A stretch of 42,264 bases of DNA from an uncultured Clostridia bacterium (GCA_947624195.1 CANQJH010000013.1:1-42264); one strand, 5' to 3'; positions 31,457 through 40,922 are shown, numbered from the stretch's first letter. Notes: generated by a model not told the origin, from the letters alone. Numbers and translations are program-made.

Positions 31457-32017
31457 ATGAACGGAGCAGAAAGTTACACTAAAATGAACCGTGATGAATG
31501 GGTTACTTATCTTGACACTACGCCAGATACAGAACCAACTTTTGCAATTCTTGGTGTAGGTGTTACGGAAATGAGCGAAGAGTATAATCCAAGCGTAGAA
31601 TCAGAAAAATGGATAATCGAAAGAAATAGTCGTCACATTCATGAAAGCAACGAAAAAACAAGTGATATTGAGCAATCAATTTATACAAATGACCCTTGTT
31701 ATCAATTCGCATTTAAAGGTCGTGGAAAATTAAACTACAAAACTAAAATTCTAGATATTGACATGACAAAAAAAAGTGAAAGTGGCGACAAATATTATGC
31801 TGAGTTAAGTGACGGTTTATTAGCTGTAAGCAGTCATCTTGGTGAGAATGCTTCAATCGGCTATACTCTTTATTGGGAGGGAGACCCTAAAATCGGCTAC
31901 GTAACAATGGCTGATGGTAAACCTACATTTAAAGAAGGAAATTATGCCGAAACAATTGCATTGAATAGTTTTACGCAAAAACCAGTTGTTAGTACAAAAG
32001 AAAACAAAGGAAATTAA
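31457..32017 (+). CDS. Major tail protein
   Basis: This 186-aa protein lies after the tail terminator and before the tail assembly chaperones. The strand-rich sequence with EEYNPSVESEKWIIERN and TGYTLYWEGDPKIGY-like segments fits phage major tail tube proteins. AGAGAGGAGAG precedes the ATG. A terminator directly follows, as expected where more of this product is needed than of downstream ones. Confidence 0.85.
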   Translation: MNGAESYTKMNRDEWVTYLDTTPDTEPTFAILGVGVTEMSEEYNPSVESEKWIIERNSRHIHESNEKTSDIEQSIYTNDPCYQFAFKGRGKLNYKTKILDIDMTKKSESGDKYYAELSDGLLAVSSHLGENASIGYTLYWEGDPKIGYVTMADGKPTFKEGNYAETIALNSFTQKPVVSTKENKGN

Positions 32018-32023
32018 AACCTT

Positions 32024-32055
32024 AAAGGGTGGGAGGTAAAACCCACTCTTTTAAT
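32024..32055 (+). terminator. Partial terminator after major tail protein
   Basis: AAAGGGTGGG (32024-32033) pairs with CCCACTCTTT (32042-32051) with one G-U pair; a short T run (TTTT) and AATTT follow. Weak U tract suggests partial read-through into the chaperone genes. Confidence 0.75.
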
Positions 32056-32082
32056 TTATTTATAAAAGGAGGAGATAACACT

Positions 32083-32622
32083 ATGGCAGATGTTACTCAA
32101 AAAAATAAAAAAACAATAAAAAAAACAAATAAAGTTGTTGAAGAAAATTTTATTCAATTAAAAAAAAGTGATATTTTAAAAATAAGAATAAAAGATGAAA
32201 ATGGAAAAGATACAGGAGAACATCTAGAGTTTGATTTGGAAGACATTTCTCTTCCATTAAAATTAAATCAATGTGATATAGAACATAAAAAAAATTTAGA
32301 ATATATTAGAAATCAATTTTTAATCATTGACAAAAAACAAGATTCTAAAGGTAAATACATTCTTTCTAAAAATGAAGAAGAAAAAATAAAAGTTATGAAT
32401 GAATTCTATAAAAGAGAAATGAAAGCACTTGATTTGTTTTTGGGCAAAGATGGAACTAAAAAACTTTTAAACGGAAGAGAACCTTACTTTTCAATGTATG
32501 ATGAGTTTGCAGAAATTATTGAACCTATTTTACCATTATTAAAGAAAAATTCTGATAATATTAAAAATAAAATAATGAACAAATATGGAAAAAAACAAGA
32601 AGAAAAGAATGTGCTTAAATAA
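32083..32622 (+). CDS. Tail assembly chaperone
   Basis: This 179-aa protein has a Lys-rich start and a core (EFDLEDISLPLKLNQCDIEH...YKREMKALDLFLG..GTKKLLNGREPYFSMYDEFAEIIEPILPLLKK). The latter resembles the tail assembly chaperones that coat the tape measure. AAAAGGAGGAG precedes the ATG at 32083. The next gene starts in TAATG at its stop, with no slippery frameshift site seen. Confidence 0.75.
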   Translation: MADVTQKNKKTIKKTNKVVEENFIQLKKSDILKIRIKDENGKDTGEHLEFDLEDISLPLKLNQCDIEHKKNLEYIRNQFLIIDKKQDSKGKYILSKNEEEKIKVMNEFYKREMKALDLFLGKDGTKKLLNGREPYFSMYDEFAEIIEPILPLLKKNSDNIKNKIMNKYGKKQEEKNVLK

Positions 32623-33218
32623 TGAACTATCCAGAATATATAGAAATAGACGGTCAAAAATTTAAAATAAATACAGATTTTAAGGTTGCTTTAGAATGTA
32701 ATAGAATAGCAAATGATGATACTATTTGTGATTATGAAAGGGCTTTAGCTATTATTTATTTACTTTTTGGAGACGTTGTTTTTGATGAAGATAAAATACA
32801 ATATCAAGACAAGTTTTTAGAACTTGGTTTGAAATATCTATCCTGTAGAAAAGAAAATAATGAAAATGATGAAGAACCAGATTTTGACTTTGAACAGGAT
32901 TTAGAGCTTGTTAGAATTAGTTTCATGAGTGATTATAATGGATTAGATATAAAGAACACTGATATGCATTTTTGGGAATTTATGGATAGAATAAACGGTC
33001 TTTCAAATAGCGAACTTGGAAACTGTTGCGTTTTAAACAGAGTTAGAAATATAAGAAACTTTGATCTAAAAGATATAAAAGACCCTAAGGAAAGAAAGAA
33101 AATAATCGAAGCAAAAAAACAGGTTGCATTAAAGAAAAAGAAGAAAAATACTTTAACAGAAGAAGAAAAAAATAATATAAATGAATTTATGAAAATGGCT
33201 GGTATAGAAAAGAGGTGA
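32622..33218 (+). CDS. Gp15-like tail assembly protein
   Basis: This 198-aa protein begins with YPEYIEIDGQKFKINTDFKVALECNRI, typical of the Gp15 family (tail chaperone partner) encoded just before the tape measure. Contains QDLELVRISFMSDYNGLDI and HFWEFMDRINGL, which are family features. Ends with a basic helix. Confidence 0.85.
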   Translation: MNYPEYIEIDGQKFKINTDFKVALECNRIANDDTICDYERALAIIYLLFGDVVFDEDKIQYQDKFLELGLKYLSCRKENNENDEEPDFDFEQDLELVRISFMSDYNGLDIKNTDMHFWEFMDRINGLSNSELGNCCVLNRVRNIRNFDLKDIKDPKERKKIIEAKKQVALKKKKKNTLTEEEKNNINEFMKMAGIEKR

Positions 33219-33222
33219 TACA

Positions 33223-35211
33223 ATGGACGGCTGGGTTACTATAGGAGCTAAACTAGATACTAAACAACTTGAAAAAGATATAAAAAGTTCTGAAAAAGAA
33301 TTAGAAAATTATAAAAAAGAAAGTGAAAAATTAACTGATTCTAAAGTAAAATTAGAAGCTGATATAGAAATAAAAGGAAAAGAATTTGACAGAAAAATAA
33401 AAGAAATACAGGATAAAGCAAAAATTGACATACAATCCATAACAGGTGGAAGTTTATCAAGAGCAACAAAAGAACAAAAAATACAAGAAACAGCTCAATT
33501 AAAAATAAATAGTTTGCAACAAAAATATAGTGAATATTTAGACAGAGCAAATTTAAAAATTGATGATATAGAAAAATCAATTAGTGAAAATGCTAATCAA
33601 CAGCAAATATTAAATACTCAAATTGATGAAATGAATCAAAAACTAAAACAATCAAAGGGATTAGATAATATAAAAGAATCTATAAATCAAGCTAGTAATT
33701 CCATGAGTGGGATTTTAAAAAAAGTTGCAAAATGGTCTTTAGCAATTTTTAGTATTAGAAGTGCTTATAATTTTCTTCGTTCATCTATTAGTACTATTTC
33801 ACAATATAATGAACAAGTTGCAACTGATATTGAATATATAAAGTATGCACTAGCAAATACTTTGCAACCGATAATAATAGGAATAATAAATTTAGCAAAA
33901 ACTTTGTTATCATATATTAATTATATTGCTAAAGCATGGTTCGGAGTAGATTTATGGGCTAAATCAAGTTCTGAAAGTTTTAAAAATGCTAAAGATAATG
34001 TAAGTGGTATATCAAAAGAAGCCAAAAAGTTAAATAAACAACTTGCTGGATTTGATGAAATGAATATATTACAAGAAGATGGAAGTACCTCTATCGGAGG
34101 TGGTGGAGGTGGTACATCTTTACCTAGTTTTGATTTAGCAACTCCCGAAGACGTTCCTATTCCAAGTTGGATAAAATGGATAGCTGATAATAAAGATTTA
34201 CTTATTGGAGCTTTAGCTGGAATAACAGCGGGACTTATTGCTTTAAATGCTTTTGGATTAAAGCCTATACAATCTTTAGGAATTGGTGCAATATTAACTG
34301 GTATTATTTGGCTAGTTCAAGACATAACTGAATTTATATCAGACCCATCGTGGGAAAATTTTGCTTCTATATTAGGAGATATAGCTGTTATTATTGGCGG
34401 AATAATGCTTGTTATGGGTAATTGGTGGGGATTATTAATAGTAATTATAGGAGCTATTGTAAAATTAGTTGCTGAAAACTGGGATAAAATTTCAAAAATA
34501 CTAGGTGAAATTTGTGGCTGGATATATAAAAATGTAATATCACCTGTTTGGACTTCTATAAAAAGTTTATTGCTGGATAATATAATAAGTGCAGTAACTA
34601 CTACTATTAGCATTATTCAAGGAATATTTACAACTGTATTTGGAATAATAACAACTCCGTTTACTGTTGCATATGAAACAATTGTTGGCGTATTTAACAA
34701 TATAAGACTTGCAATTTCAAATATTGTATCAGGAATTAAAAAGTTATTTTCAGGAGATTTAAAAGGTGCTTTAAATGATTTTAAATCTGCATTTGGAAAT
34801 GTATTTAATGCTTTATGGACTATTGCAAAAGCACCACTTAATTTAATAATTGGTGGTATAAATTCATTGATAAGAGGAGCAAATAAAATAAGTTTCAATG
34901 TTCCTAGCTGGGTTCCTGGATTTGGAGGTAAAAAGTTTGGATTTAACATTCCCACTATTCCTAAACTTGCTAAAGGAGCTATTCTTAGCCAGCCTGGAAG
35001 AGGAGTTCCAGTAGGTGGAGCAATTGCAGGTGAAGCAGGACGTGAAGGATATTTGCCACTAGATGATAGTAGAGTCATGGCACAGCTTGGTGCTGAAATA
35101 GGTCGTAATGTTGTTATTCAATTAACTAATGTTACTAAACTTGATAGCAGACAAATTGCAAAAGAACAAAAAAGAATAAATGCTCAAAATGATTTTGCAT
35201 TTAATAGATAG
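33223..35211 (+). CDS. Tail tape measure protein
   Basis: This 662-aa protein has an N-terminal coiled coil (about 15-150), central Gly-rich linker (GGGGGGT about 290) and multiple hydrophobic stretches (about 320-480), ending with SQPGRGVPVGGAIAGEAGREGYLPLDD as in other tape measures. Length predicts a tail of about 100 nm using the usual 0.15 nm per residue. AGAGGTG precedes the ATG. Confidence 0.9.
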   Translation: MDGWVTIGAKLDTKQLEKDIKSSEKELENYKKESEKLTDSKVKLEADIEIKGKEFDRKIKEIQDKAKIDIQSITGGSLSRATKEQKIQETAQLKINSLQQKYSEYLDRANLKIDDIEKSISENANQQQILNTQIDEMNQKLKQSKGLDNIKESINQASNSMSGILKKVAKWSLAIFSIRSAYNFLRSSISTISQYNEQVATDIEYIKYALANTLQPIIIGIINLAKTLLSYINYIAKAWFGVDLWAKSSSESFKNAKDNVSGISKEAKKLNKQLAGFDEMNILQEDGSTSIGGGGGGTSLPSFDLATPEDVPIPSWIKWIADNKDLLIGALAGITAGLIALNAFGLKPIQSLGIGAILTGIIWLVQDITEFISDPSWENFASILGDIAVIIGGIMLVMGNWWGLLIVIIGAIVKLVAENWDKISKILGEICGWIYKNVISPVWTSIKSLLLDNIISAVTTTISIIQGIFTTVFGIITTPFTVAYETIVGVFNNIRLAISNIVSGIKKLFSGDLKGALNDFKSAFGNVFNALWTIAKAPLNLIIGGINSLIRGANKISFNVPSWVPGFGGKKFGFNIPTIPKLAKGAILSQPGRGVPVGGAIAGEAGREGYLPLDDSRVMAQLGAEIGRNVVIQLTNVTKLDSRQIAKEQKRINAQNDFAFNR

Positions 35212-35219
35212 GTGATAAG

Positions 35220-35615
35220 ATGTTAGTAGATAAAGATAGTTTTAAAGTGCGTGGTATTGATAATATTACGAATTATATCACTGAAATAGAATACGGTTAC
35301 AATAAATTATTCGCCAGCGATAGTGGAAGAAACTTGGCAGGGGTAAATTCTGGAACACTTTTAGGCATATTTGTCAAGATTAAAGTTTCATTTAGAAAAC
35401 TAACACAGCAAGAATTAGAAACTATTGCTCCTGTTTTGGATAGTGCTGTTCAATATGTAACATATTACGATCCTGTCTTAAAAAGATTACATGAAATGGA
35501 TACATATACAGGAGATTGGGCTACTACTAATAGAAACACATTCGTAAATGTTGCTAAAGCAAATGAGGCGTTCGATATTAGCTTTATTGCGAATAGGAGG
35601 AGACCAGATAGATGA
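35220..35615 (+). CDS. Small tail protein (distal tail/adaptor class)
   Basis: This 131-aa protein (DKDSFKVRGIDNITNYITEIEYGYNKLFASDSGRNLAG...) has a beta-rich pattern that fits small tail proteins after the tape measure, which link tube and baseplate. AGGTGATAAG precedes the ATG. The end overlaps the next gene by 4 bases. Confidence 0.7.
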   Translation: MLVDKDSFKVRGIDNITNYITEIEYGYNKLFASDSGRNLAGVNSGTLLGIFVKIKVSFRKLTQQELETIAPVLDSAVQYVTYYDPVLKRLHEMDTYTGDWATTNRNTFVNVAKANEAFDISFIANRRRPDR

Positions 35616-37963
35616 GAAAACATAGCGAAGAATTTAAAACAAAGATTAAAGAATTTGGACGGCAATTGAATAGTATTTTAGTAATTGGAGAAAAACAAGA
35701 AAGTTTTTCTAAAATATATGATATAGACGATCCTAATGGAGAACCTAAAGTTAATATTGTAGGAAAAACTATAAAATATGACCCATCTGTTTTAATCTTT
35801 GAAGATATTAATTTTTTAATTGAATATAATAGAAATAATATTTTAGAATGTGCTGATTATTCTGACGCAAACAATATTTGTTTTATAGGATTTGCAGACT
35901 ATATTAATATGAAATATTTAATAGGAAATTCTTTCACTATAAAAAATGATAATTTTTCATCTCAAACTTTAGAAACATATAAAGATTCGATATTTTTAAT
36001 TATAGCTAATAATAATTTTCAAGCTCAAGAAAAAGAATTAATAATATTATATGATATAAAAGAACAAATAGAATATCAGGATAGTTTTATTGCAAAATAT
36101 AATTATAAAATCAATGAAAATTCTGATAGAGCATATAGAGAAGCTTATGAAATATATATTGAAAGTTTTTCATATAAAGCTCCAAATATTTTATCTAACG
36201 AAGAATTGAATAGTGTTACTCCTGTTCTTCGAAGCTCAATGTTAAAATCTGTAATGAAAGAAATTGACATTGATAGCAATGTAGATATTCCAATTGGGAC
36301 TATTATCAATTATAAATTTGGTGTATTATTAGATAGTGGAGAATATGAATATTTAGATTATGGAAATTATAAAGTATATTCAAGCGAAAAACAGGAAGAT
36401 ACAAATAGTTATAATATCATCGCTTATGATAAAATGCTTAATGCTATGATTGAATATAAAGGTTTAAAAGATAGTTCAAAAACATTTCCCATGGAAGTTA
36501 GAGAATATTTGAACTCTTTATTTGAAGACATCGGAATAGAATTTGCCGATAAAAATGCTTTTTTTTCAAACTCTGATAAAAGAATACCTAGTGACCCATA
36601 TGTTGGACTAGGATATACATATAGGGACATATTTGATGAATTTTCACAAGTGGTCGGTGGAAATATTATTATTAATGAAGAAGATAAAGCAAAAATAAAA
36701 TATATTTATGATACCGATGATACTATTGATGAAGAATATTTAAAAGATATTAATGTAAAATTCGGTGAAAAATATGGACCGATAAATAGCATTGTATTAA
36801 GTCGTAGTGCTGGTGCTGATAATATTTATATTCAAGATGAAGAAAGTATAGAAAAAAATGGCTTGTGTGAATTAAAAATAAGTGATAATCAAATAATGAA
36901 TAATGATGATAGAGACACTTATCTAGTAGGATTGTATAAAAGTTTGATTGGAATAGAATTTTACATAAATGATTTTAGTAGCACGGGAATTTGCTATTAT
37001 GAAATTGCTGATAAATACAACGTAAAAATTGGTGAAAATATTTATCCTTGCGTTATGTTTAACGATGAAGCAAATATCACACAGGGTTTAGAAGAAAATA
37101 TATATACAGATTTACCAGAACAAGCAGAAACAGATTATACTAAAGCTGATAAAACTGATAGAAAAATAAATCGAACAACTTTAATAGTAGACAAACAAAA
37201 TCAAACTATACAAAGTCTTGTTAGTCAAAATAATGAACAAGAAGAAAAAATAAGTCAAGTTACACAAACTGCTCAAGGAATAATGACAGAGGTTTCTAAA
37301 AAAGTTGGAAATGATGAAATTATTTCTAAAATAAATCAGTCTGCAGAACAAATTCAAATACTTGCTAACAAAATTTCTTTAGAAGGAAAAGAAATAAATT
37401 TGACTAGCGATAAAATAACAATAGATTCTGCTAATTTAAATATAACTGAAAATGGTGATTTAACATGTAATAGTGCTCATATAAAAGGAGTTTTTGAAAA
37501 TTATAGTGGTGATAATATTGCTATAAGAATTGAAAGACAAACAATAAATTTTTACGATTGGAAGGAAAAAAGTGCGTTAAGCGGACAAATTGGTTCTATT
37601 CACACTACATTTTCAGATGGTTCAAAAGCGATTGGATTTGCTGCATGGAAAGAATCTGATAATATTTTTTTAATTGGAAATAGTATTAATGAAGGAGAAA
37701 ATATAGATTCTATTATGGAATTTTCACCTAAGTATGATTTACCATGGGTAAAAAATACTGTAACTACTGATTTAACAATAAACACACCATCAGAATATAT
37801 GCAAGATATAGTAATACATATCGTAAATGGTTTTATAACTGGATATGATTATGTAATGAAAGCAAGGTCGATATTAAAAACAACAAATATAAATAATAAA
37901 ATTTTAAAAAATAAAAATGATGATAATGTTATTTATAATACAGAATTAATAAGAAAAATTTAA
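35612..37963 (+). CDS. Baseplate / tail-associated protein (Tal-like region)
   Basis: This 783-aa protein has an N-terminal region (about 30-240) typical of Dit-Tal junction proteins, a central tail-hub-like part (YGDGIEI-type DSGEYEYLDYGNYKVYSSE, then MNAMIEYKGL and EFSQVVGGNIIINEEDKAKIKYIYD), a coiled coil (about 505-585, NQTIQSLVSQNNEQEEKISQV) and a C-terminal beta region with FYDWKEKSALSGQIGSIHTTF. It likely forms the tail tip. There is no obvious peptidase motif. Confidence 0.8.
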   Translation: MRKHSEEFKTKIKEFGRQLNSILVIGEKQESFSKIYDIDDPNGEPKVNIVGKTIKYDPSVLIFEDINFLIEYNRNNILECADYSDANNICFIGFADYINMKYLIGNSFTIKNDNFSSQTLETYKDSIFLIIANNNFQAQEKELIILYDIKEQIEYQDSFIAKYNYKINENSDRAYREAYEIYIESFSYKAPNILSNEELNSVTPVLRSSMLKSVMKEIDIDSNVDIPIGTIINYKFGVLLDSGEYEYLDYGNYKVYSSEKQEDTNSYNIIAYDKMLNAMIEYKGLKDSSKTFPMEVREYLNSLFEDIGIEFADKNAFFSNSDKRIPSDPYVGLGYTYRDIFDEFSQVVGGNIIINEEDKAKIKYIYDTDDTIDEEYLKDINVKFGEKYGPINSIVLSRSAGADNIYIQDEESIEKNGLCELKISDNQIMNNDDRDTYLVGLYKSLIGIEFYINDFSSTGICYYEIADKYNVKIGENIYPCVMFNDEANITQGLEENIYTDLPEQAETDYTKADKTDRKINRTTLIVDKQNQTIQSLVSQNNEQEEKISQVTQTAQGIMTEVSKKVGNDEIISKINQSAEQIQILANKISLEGKEINLTSDKITIDSANLNITENGDLTCNSAHIKGVFENYSGDNIAIRIERQTINFYDWKEKSALSGQIGSIHTTFSDGSKAIGFAAWKESDNIFLIGNSINEGENIDSIMEFSPKYDLPWVKNTVTTDLTINTPSEYMQDIVIHIVNGFITGYDYVMKARSILKTTNINNKILKNKNDDNVIYNTELIRKI

Positions 37964-37981
37964 AAAAAGAAGGTAAAGATA

Positions 37982-38203
37982 ATGACTAAAATACCAATAG
38001 AAATTAGAATTGAAAAATCAAAAAGAGAAATAATAGAATTAATAAATAAATTGTCAAAAGAATATGAATTGTCTTTTTATATTCTACATTATATAATAAA
38101 AGAAATTTATGATGAAATTGAAAATGGAAGAAATAATGATATTAAAGAAATTAACAGAGAATTAGAAAAAAAATATTTGGAAGAAAAAAAAGGAGATGAA
38201 TAA
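37982..38203 (+). CDS. Hypothetical small helical protein
   Basis: This 73-aa protein has a short strand-like start (IPIEIRIEKS) and then helices, possibly a ribbon-helix-helix-like fold, but it lacks the usual turn. Ends in GDE with the shared GGAG junction to the holin gene. Confidence 0.5.
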   Translation: MTKIPIEIRIEKSKREIIELINKLSKEYELSFYILHYIIKEIYDEIENGRNNDIKEINRELEKKYLEEKKGDE

Positions 38204-38205
38204 AA

Positions 38206-38463
38206 ATGAAAATAACATATGTAATTATAGTAGCTTTAGTTGCTTATATTTTAGGAGCAATAACCAAAGTTTTTATAGAGCAAATTCCTAACAAATTAAT
38301 ACCTATGCAAAATGTAATAATTGGCATTATAAGTGCGTTAATTTGTTACTTTTGTAAAATAGAGACTAATTTATTACAAGCGCTAGTTTTATGCCTTATT
38401 TCGACAATGGGAGCCGGAGGAGTGGCTGATTTATATAAAATAATTAAAAAGGAGAATGAATAA
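38206..38463 (+). CDS. Holin
   Basis: This 85-aa protein has two or three hydrophobic segments (about 5-20, 37-50 and 55-70), a polar C-terminal tail and lies before the endolysin. The sequence (LIPMQNVIIGIISALICYF..LLQALVLCLISTMGAGGVADLYK) matches the phage holin family common in Firmicutes. It would form membrane lesions for endolysin release. Confidence 0.85.
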   Translation: MKITYVIIVALVAYILGAITKVFIEQIPNKLIPMQNVIIGIISALICYFCKIETNLLQALVLCLISTMGAGGVADLYKIIKKENE

Positions 38464-38464
38464 A

Positions 38465-38563
38465 ATGAATGAAGAAATTAAAGTAACAGAAGATGTTACA
38501 ATTGATGAAAATAATCCAATGACAAATGATGAAATTCAAGAAGTAGAGAAAGAGGGTGAATAA
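38465..38563 (+). CDS. Tiny acidic protein between holin and endolysin
   Basis: This 32-aa frame (MNEEIKVTEDVTIDENNPMT...) is very acidic. GGAG at the holin end precedes it, and its own end carries the GAGGGTG ribosome site of the endolysin. Possibly mainly a translation-coupling element. Confidence 0.45.
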   Translation: MNEEIKVTEDVTIDENNPMTNDEIQEVEKEGE

Positions 38564-38564
38564 G

Positions 38565-39290
38565 ATGGCAACACCACATGAATACTATTTATCCGTAATT
38601 GGAAAAAGGTTTGATGAAGACAGGGCTTATGGAGTTCAATGCGTAGATGGTTTCCATCATTTTTGTAGAACTGTTTTGGGATATAATATCGAAGGTCCAT
38701 TATGTTCTCCAACAGGATATGCTCATTCTATTTGGGATAATTTTGAAAAATTAGGATTTGATAAGTATTTTGATAAAGTGCCATCTAATCAAATGGTAGA
38801 TGGTGATTGGGCTGTTTGGGAATATGGAAGTAAGCCTTGTCCTTATTCACATATTGCTATGTTTCGAAAAGATAACGGTAATGGTACCGGTATTTTCTTA
38901 GGACAAAATCAAGGAAGTACAAGAGCTTACACACAAATTAATATATCTTATTCTGGAGTACGTGGAGGACTAAGACCAAAGATTTATCATCAATCAAAAC
39001 CAGCACAAACAGGTAAAAACTATATCAATCTTCCACCAGCATATCCAGATGGAACTCCAATAGACAGTTGGAAAGTTTATCCGATTGATAAAGCTCCTAT
39101 CAAAAAAAATGCTATTAGCTCATTAAATCCATCAAAATTTGGAGGCTTATCTTACTATATACATGAATATAGAGACGATGGTACAACAGCCGTTATCGAG
39201 GGAGCCACAATGGGACTTATCAAGATTTATATAAAAGACACACCTGCTACAGTGACAATAGATTCATATAAATACAATCTAGTGAACTGA
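38565..39290 (+). CDS. CHAP-domain endolysin
   Basis: This 241-aa protein has an N-terminal CHAP amidase/endopeptidase domain (about 1-135): catalytic Cys25 in QCVDGFHHF, His about 98 in YSHIAMF and a GQNQG motif. The C-terminal ~90 residues (from INLPPAYPDG) form a second, probably cell-wall-binding domain I cannot name. It cleaves host peptidoglycan at lysis. The ATG at 38565 follows GAGGGTG; the GTG at 38556 is rejected. Confidence 0.88.
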   Translation: MATPHEYYLSVIGKRFDEDRAYGVQCVDGFHHFCRTVLGYNIEGPLCSPTGYAHSIWDNFEKLGFDKYFDKVPSNQMVDGDWAVWEYGSKPCPYSHIAMFRKDNGNGTGIFLGQNQGSTRAYTQINISYSGVRGGLRPKIYHQSKPAQTGKNYINLPPAYPDGTPIDSWKVYPIDKAPIKKNAISSLNPSKFGGLSYYIHEYRDDGTTAVIEGATMGLIKIYIKDTPATVTIDSYKYNLVN

Positions 39291-39310
39291 TATATTAAAA
39301 AAATATTTAA

Positions 39311-39347
39311 AAAAAACATTTTTGATATTTACAAAATGTTTTTTTTA
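39311..39347 (+). terminator. Rho-independent terminator after endolysin
   Basis: AAAAAACATTTT (39311-39322) pairs with AAAATGTTTTTT (39333-39344), 10-base loop, then T's. Its loop contains the -35 element of the next promoter. Confidence 0.85.
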
Positions 39348-39356
39348 TATTATAAT
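39328..39356 (+). promoter_or_regulatory. Promoter of the recombination-replication operon
   Basis: TTTACA at 39328-39333, 17-base spacer, TATAAT at 39351-39356; it overlaps the terminator, so the two operons share one compact boundary. Confidence 0.8.
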
Positions 39357-39380
39357 GAAGTCATAAAGGAGGTAAAAAAG

Positions 39381-39521
39381 ATGAAAAATAAAACAGTGAA
39401 AAGTCTTATTATTTCAGAAGACTTGAAAAAAAGAGCAGAAGAAGTAGCACGAAAAAAAGATTTATCTTTGAATGCTGTGATTAGAATTGCACTTTCAGAA
39501 TACATTGAAAGGAATAAGTAA
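39381..39521 (+). CDS. Ribbon-helix-helix regulator
   Basis: This 46-aa protein (KTVKSLIISEDLKKRAEEVARKKDLSLNAVIRIALSEYIERNK) is a clear Arc/CopG-type ribbon-helix-helix with an N-terminal strand and two helices. As first gene of the early operon it is a likely autoregulator. AAAGGAGG is 8 bases before the ATG; the upstream TTG/ATT-type start in the same frame is in the promoter. Confidence 0.8.
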   Translation: MKNKTVKSLIISEDLKKRAEEVARKKDLSLNAVIRIALSEYIERNK

Positions 39522-40922
39522 ATGACAAAAGAAGAATATTTAAAAGAATTAGAGGTATTTAAAGATTTTGTATTTTTCGAGGAAGACCATCATTATGAGT
39601 ACAAAGGCATTAAAATAAATCAATCAGTAACAAGGCTAATTGAAGAATATATGCAACCATTTAATGCAGAAGAAATTGCAAGTAGAGTTGCTGAAAAAAA
39701 GGACAAGCTAGTTAGTGAAATTTTAAACGAATGGAAAATCAAAAATGAGCTGGCTTGTTTAAAGGGTTCTATTAGCCACGCTAACGTACAAAGTATGTGG
39801 AAAGGTATAATTTATCATCACGGTAATAAATATCTTCCTACGAGCCTAGAAATGGCTTTAGAATTGATATTTGAACAAGAAGAAAACTTTTACAACGATT
39901 TTAAAAATAAATTAGAACATTTGGCAGATGAATTTGTTATTGGTTCAAGTGAATATGATATAGCAAGTGCTATCGATCATTTATTCATTAACAAATTAAC
40001 TGGTGGCTTGGTTATGATTGACTATAAGACCAATACTGACATTCATAAAAACGAAAAATACGCAAAAAATATGAAAGTACCTTTACATCACTTGAAAGAC
40101 ACAACGTTGAACCACTATGCTATACAATTATCTATTTATAAATATTTATTAGAAAAATATACTAATTTAAAACTTGAAGACATGTTCATTGTATGGTTTA
40201 GTGAATTAAATGAAAACTATGAAATACTTGAAGTACCTTATCTTAAAAATGAGGTAAAAAAAATTTTAGAAAATAGGAGAGTGAAAAATATGAATAGTGT
40301 ACCAGTTTTATTAATTGGGCAATCAGGAAGTGGAAAATCTACAAGTTTGAGAAACTTTACTAAAAATGAAGTAGCAGTTATTAATGTACTTGGAAAACCT
40401 TTACCGTTCAAAAGTGATATAAAAGCACCAAAATGTGATGATTATAATATTATTTTAAAAGCAATTGACAATACTGAAAAAAAGACAATTGTAATTGATG
40501 ACGCAGGTTATTTATTAACTAATGAATTTATGAGTAAATCAAGCGTCAAAGGATATGACAAATATAACGAGATGGCAAATAACTTTTTTAACTTGATTAA
40601 TGGAATTAAAAATATAAAAGGTGGAAAAACAGTTTATCTTATTATGCACGAAGATACAAACGATTTTGGAGAAATAAAACCTAAAACAATTGGAAAATTG
40701 CTTGATGACAAAGTTAATATTCAAGGCATGTTTACTGTTTGCATTCGTTCAATGTATGAAAACGGGCAATATGTATTTAAGTTAAAAACAAACGGTCAAG
40801 ATTGTGTTAAAACGCCTTTTGGAATGTTTGAACAAGATACAATGGAAAATGATTTAAAAGAATTTGATAAAATAGTTCGTGAATACTATGAATTAGATAA
40901 AGAAGAGGAGAAAGAGCAATGA
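39522..40922 (+). CDS. PD-(D/E)XK exonuclease fused to Sak4-like ATPase
   Basis: This 466-aa frame holds two proteins usually separate. Residues 1-250 are a RecB/lambda-exonuclease-type nuclease with Asp152 (AIDHLF), Asp167 and Lys169 (IDYKTN) and a QLSIYKYLL helix. Residues 257-466 form a RecA-like ATPase with Walker A GQSGSGKS (266-273) and Walker B TIVIDDAG (about 315-322), like Sak4 single-strand annealing or recombination ATPases. At the boundary an ATG (40290, residue 257) follows AGGAG at 40275-40279 at a 10-base distance, so the ATPase may also be made alone. Together they would give an end-processing and annealing system. Confidence 0.85.
   Translation: MTKEEYLKELEVFKDFVFFEEDHHYEYKGIKINQSVTRLIEEYMQPFNAEEIASRVAEKKDKLVSEILNEWKIKNELACLKGSISHANVQSMWKGIIYHHGNKYLPTSLEMALELIFEQEENFYNDFKNKLEHLADEFVIGSSEYDIASAIDHLFINKLTGGLVMIDYKTNTDIHKNEKYAKNMKVPLHHLKDTTLNHYAIQLSIYKYLLEKYTNLKLEDMFIVWFSELNENYEILEVPYLKNEVKKILENRRVKNMNSVPVLLIGQSGSGKSTSLRNFTKNEVAVINVLGKPLPFKSDIKAPKCDDYNIILKAIDNTEKKTIVIDDAGYLLTNEFMSKSSVKGYDKYNEMANNFFNLINGIKNIKGGKTVYLIMHEDTNDFGEIKPKTIGKLLDDKVNIQGMFTVCIRSMYENGQYVFKLKTNGQDCVKTPFGMFEQDTMENDLKEFDKIVREYYELDKEEEKEQ

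Noticed and set aside
32083-33218. Programmed frameshift between the two tail chaperone genes
   Set aside because: The second gene has its own ATG in TAATG at the stop and no slippery heptamer with the needed frame is seen.
34617-35078. Minus-strand frame of 153 codons inside the tape measure gene, and other minus-strand frames
   Set aside because: All lie opposite well supported genes, lack ribosome sites and have the Ile/Phe/Leu/Ser-rich composition of shadow frames in AT-rich DNA.
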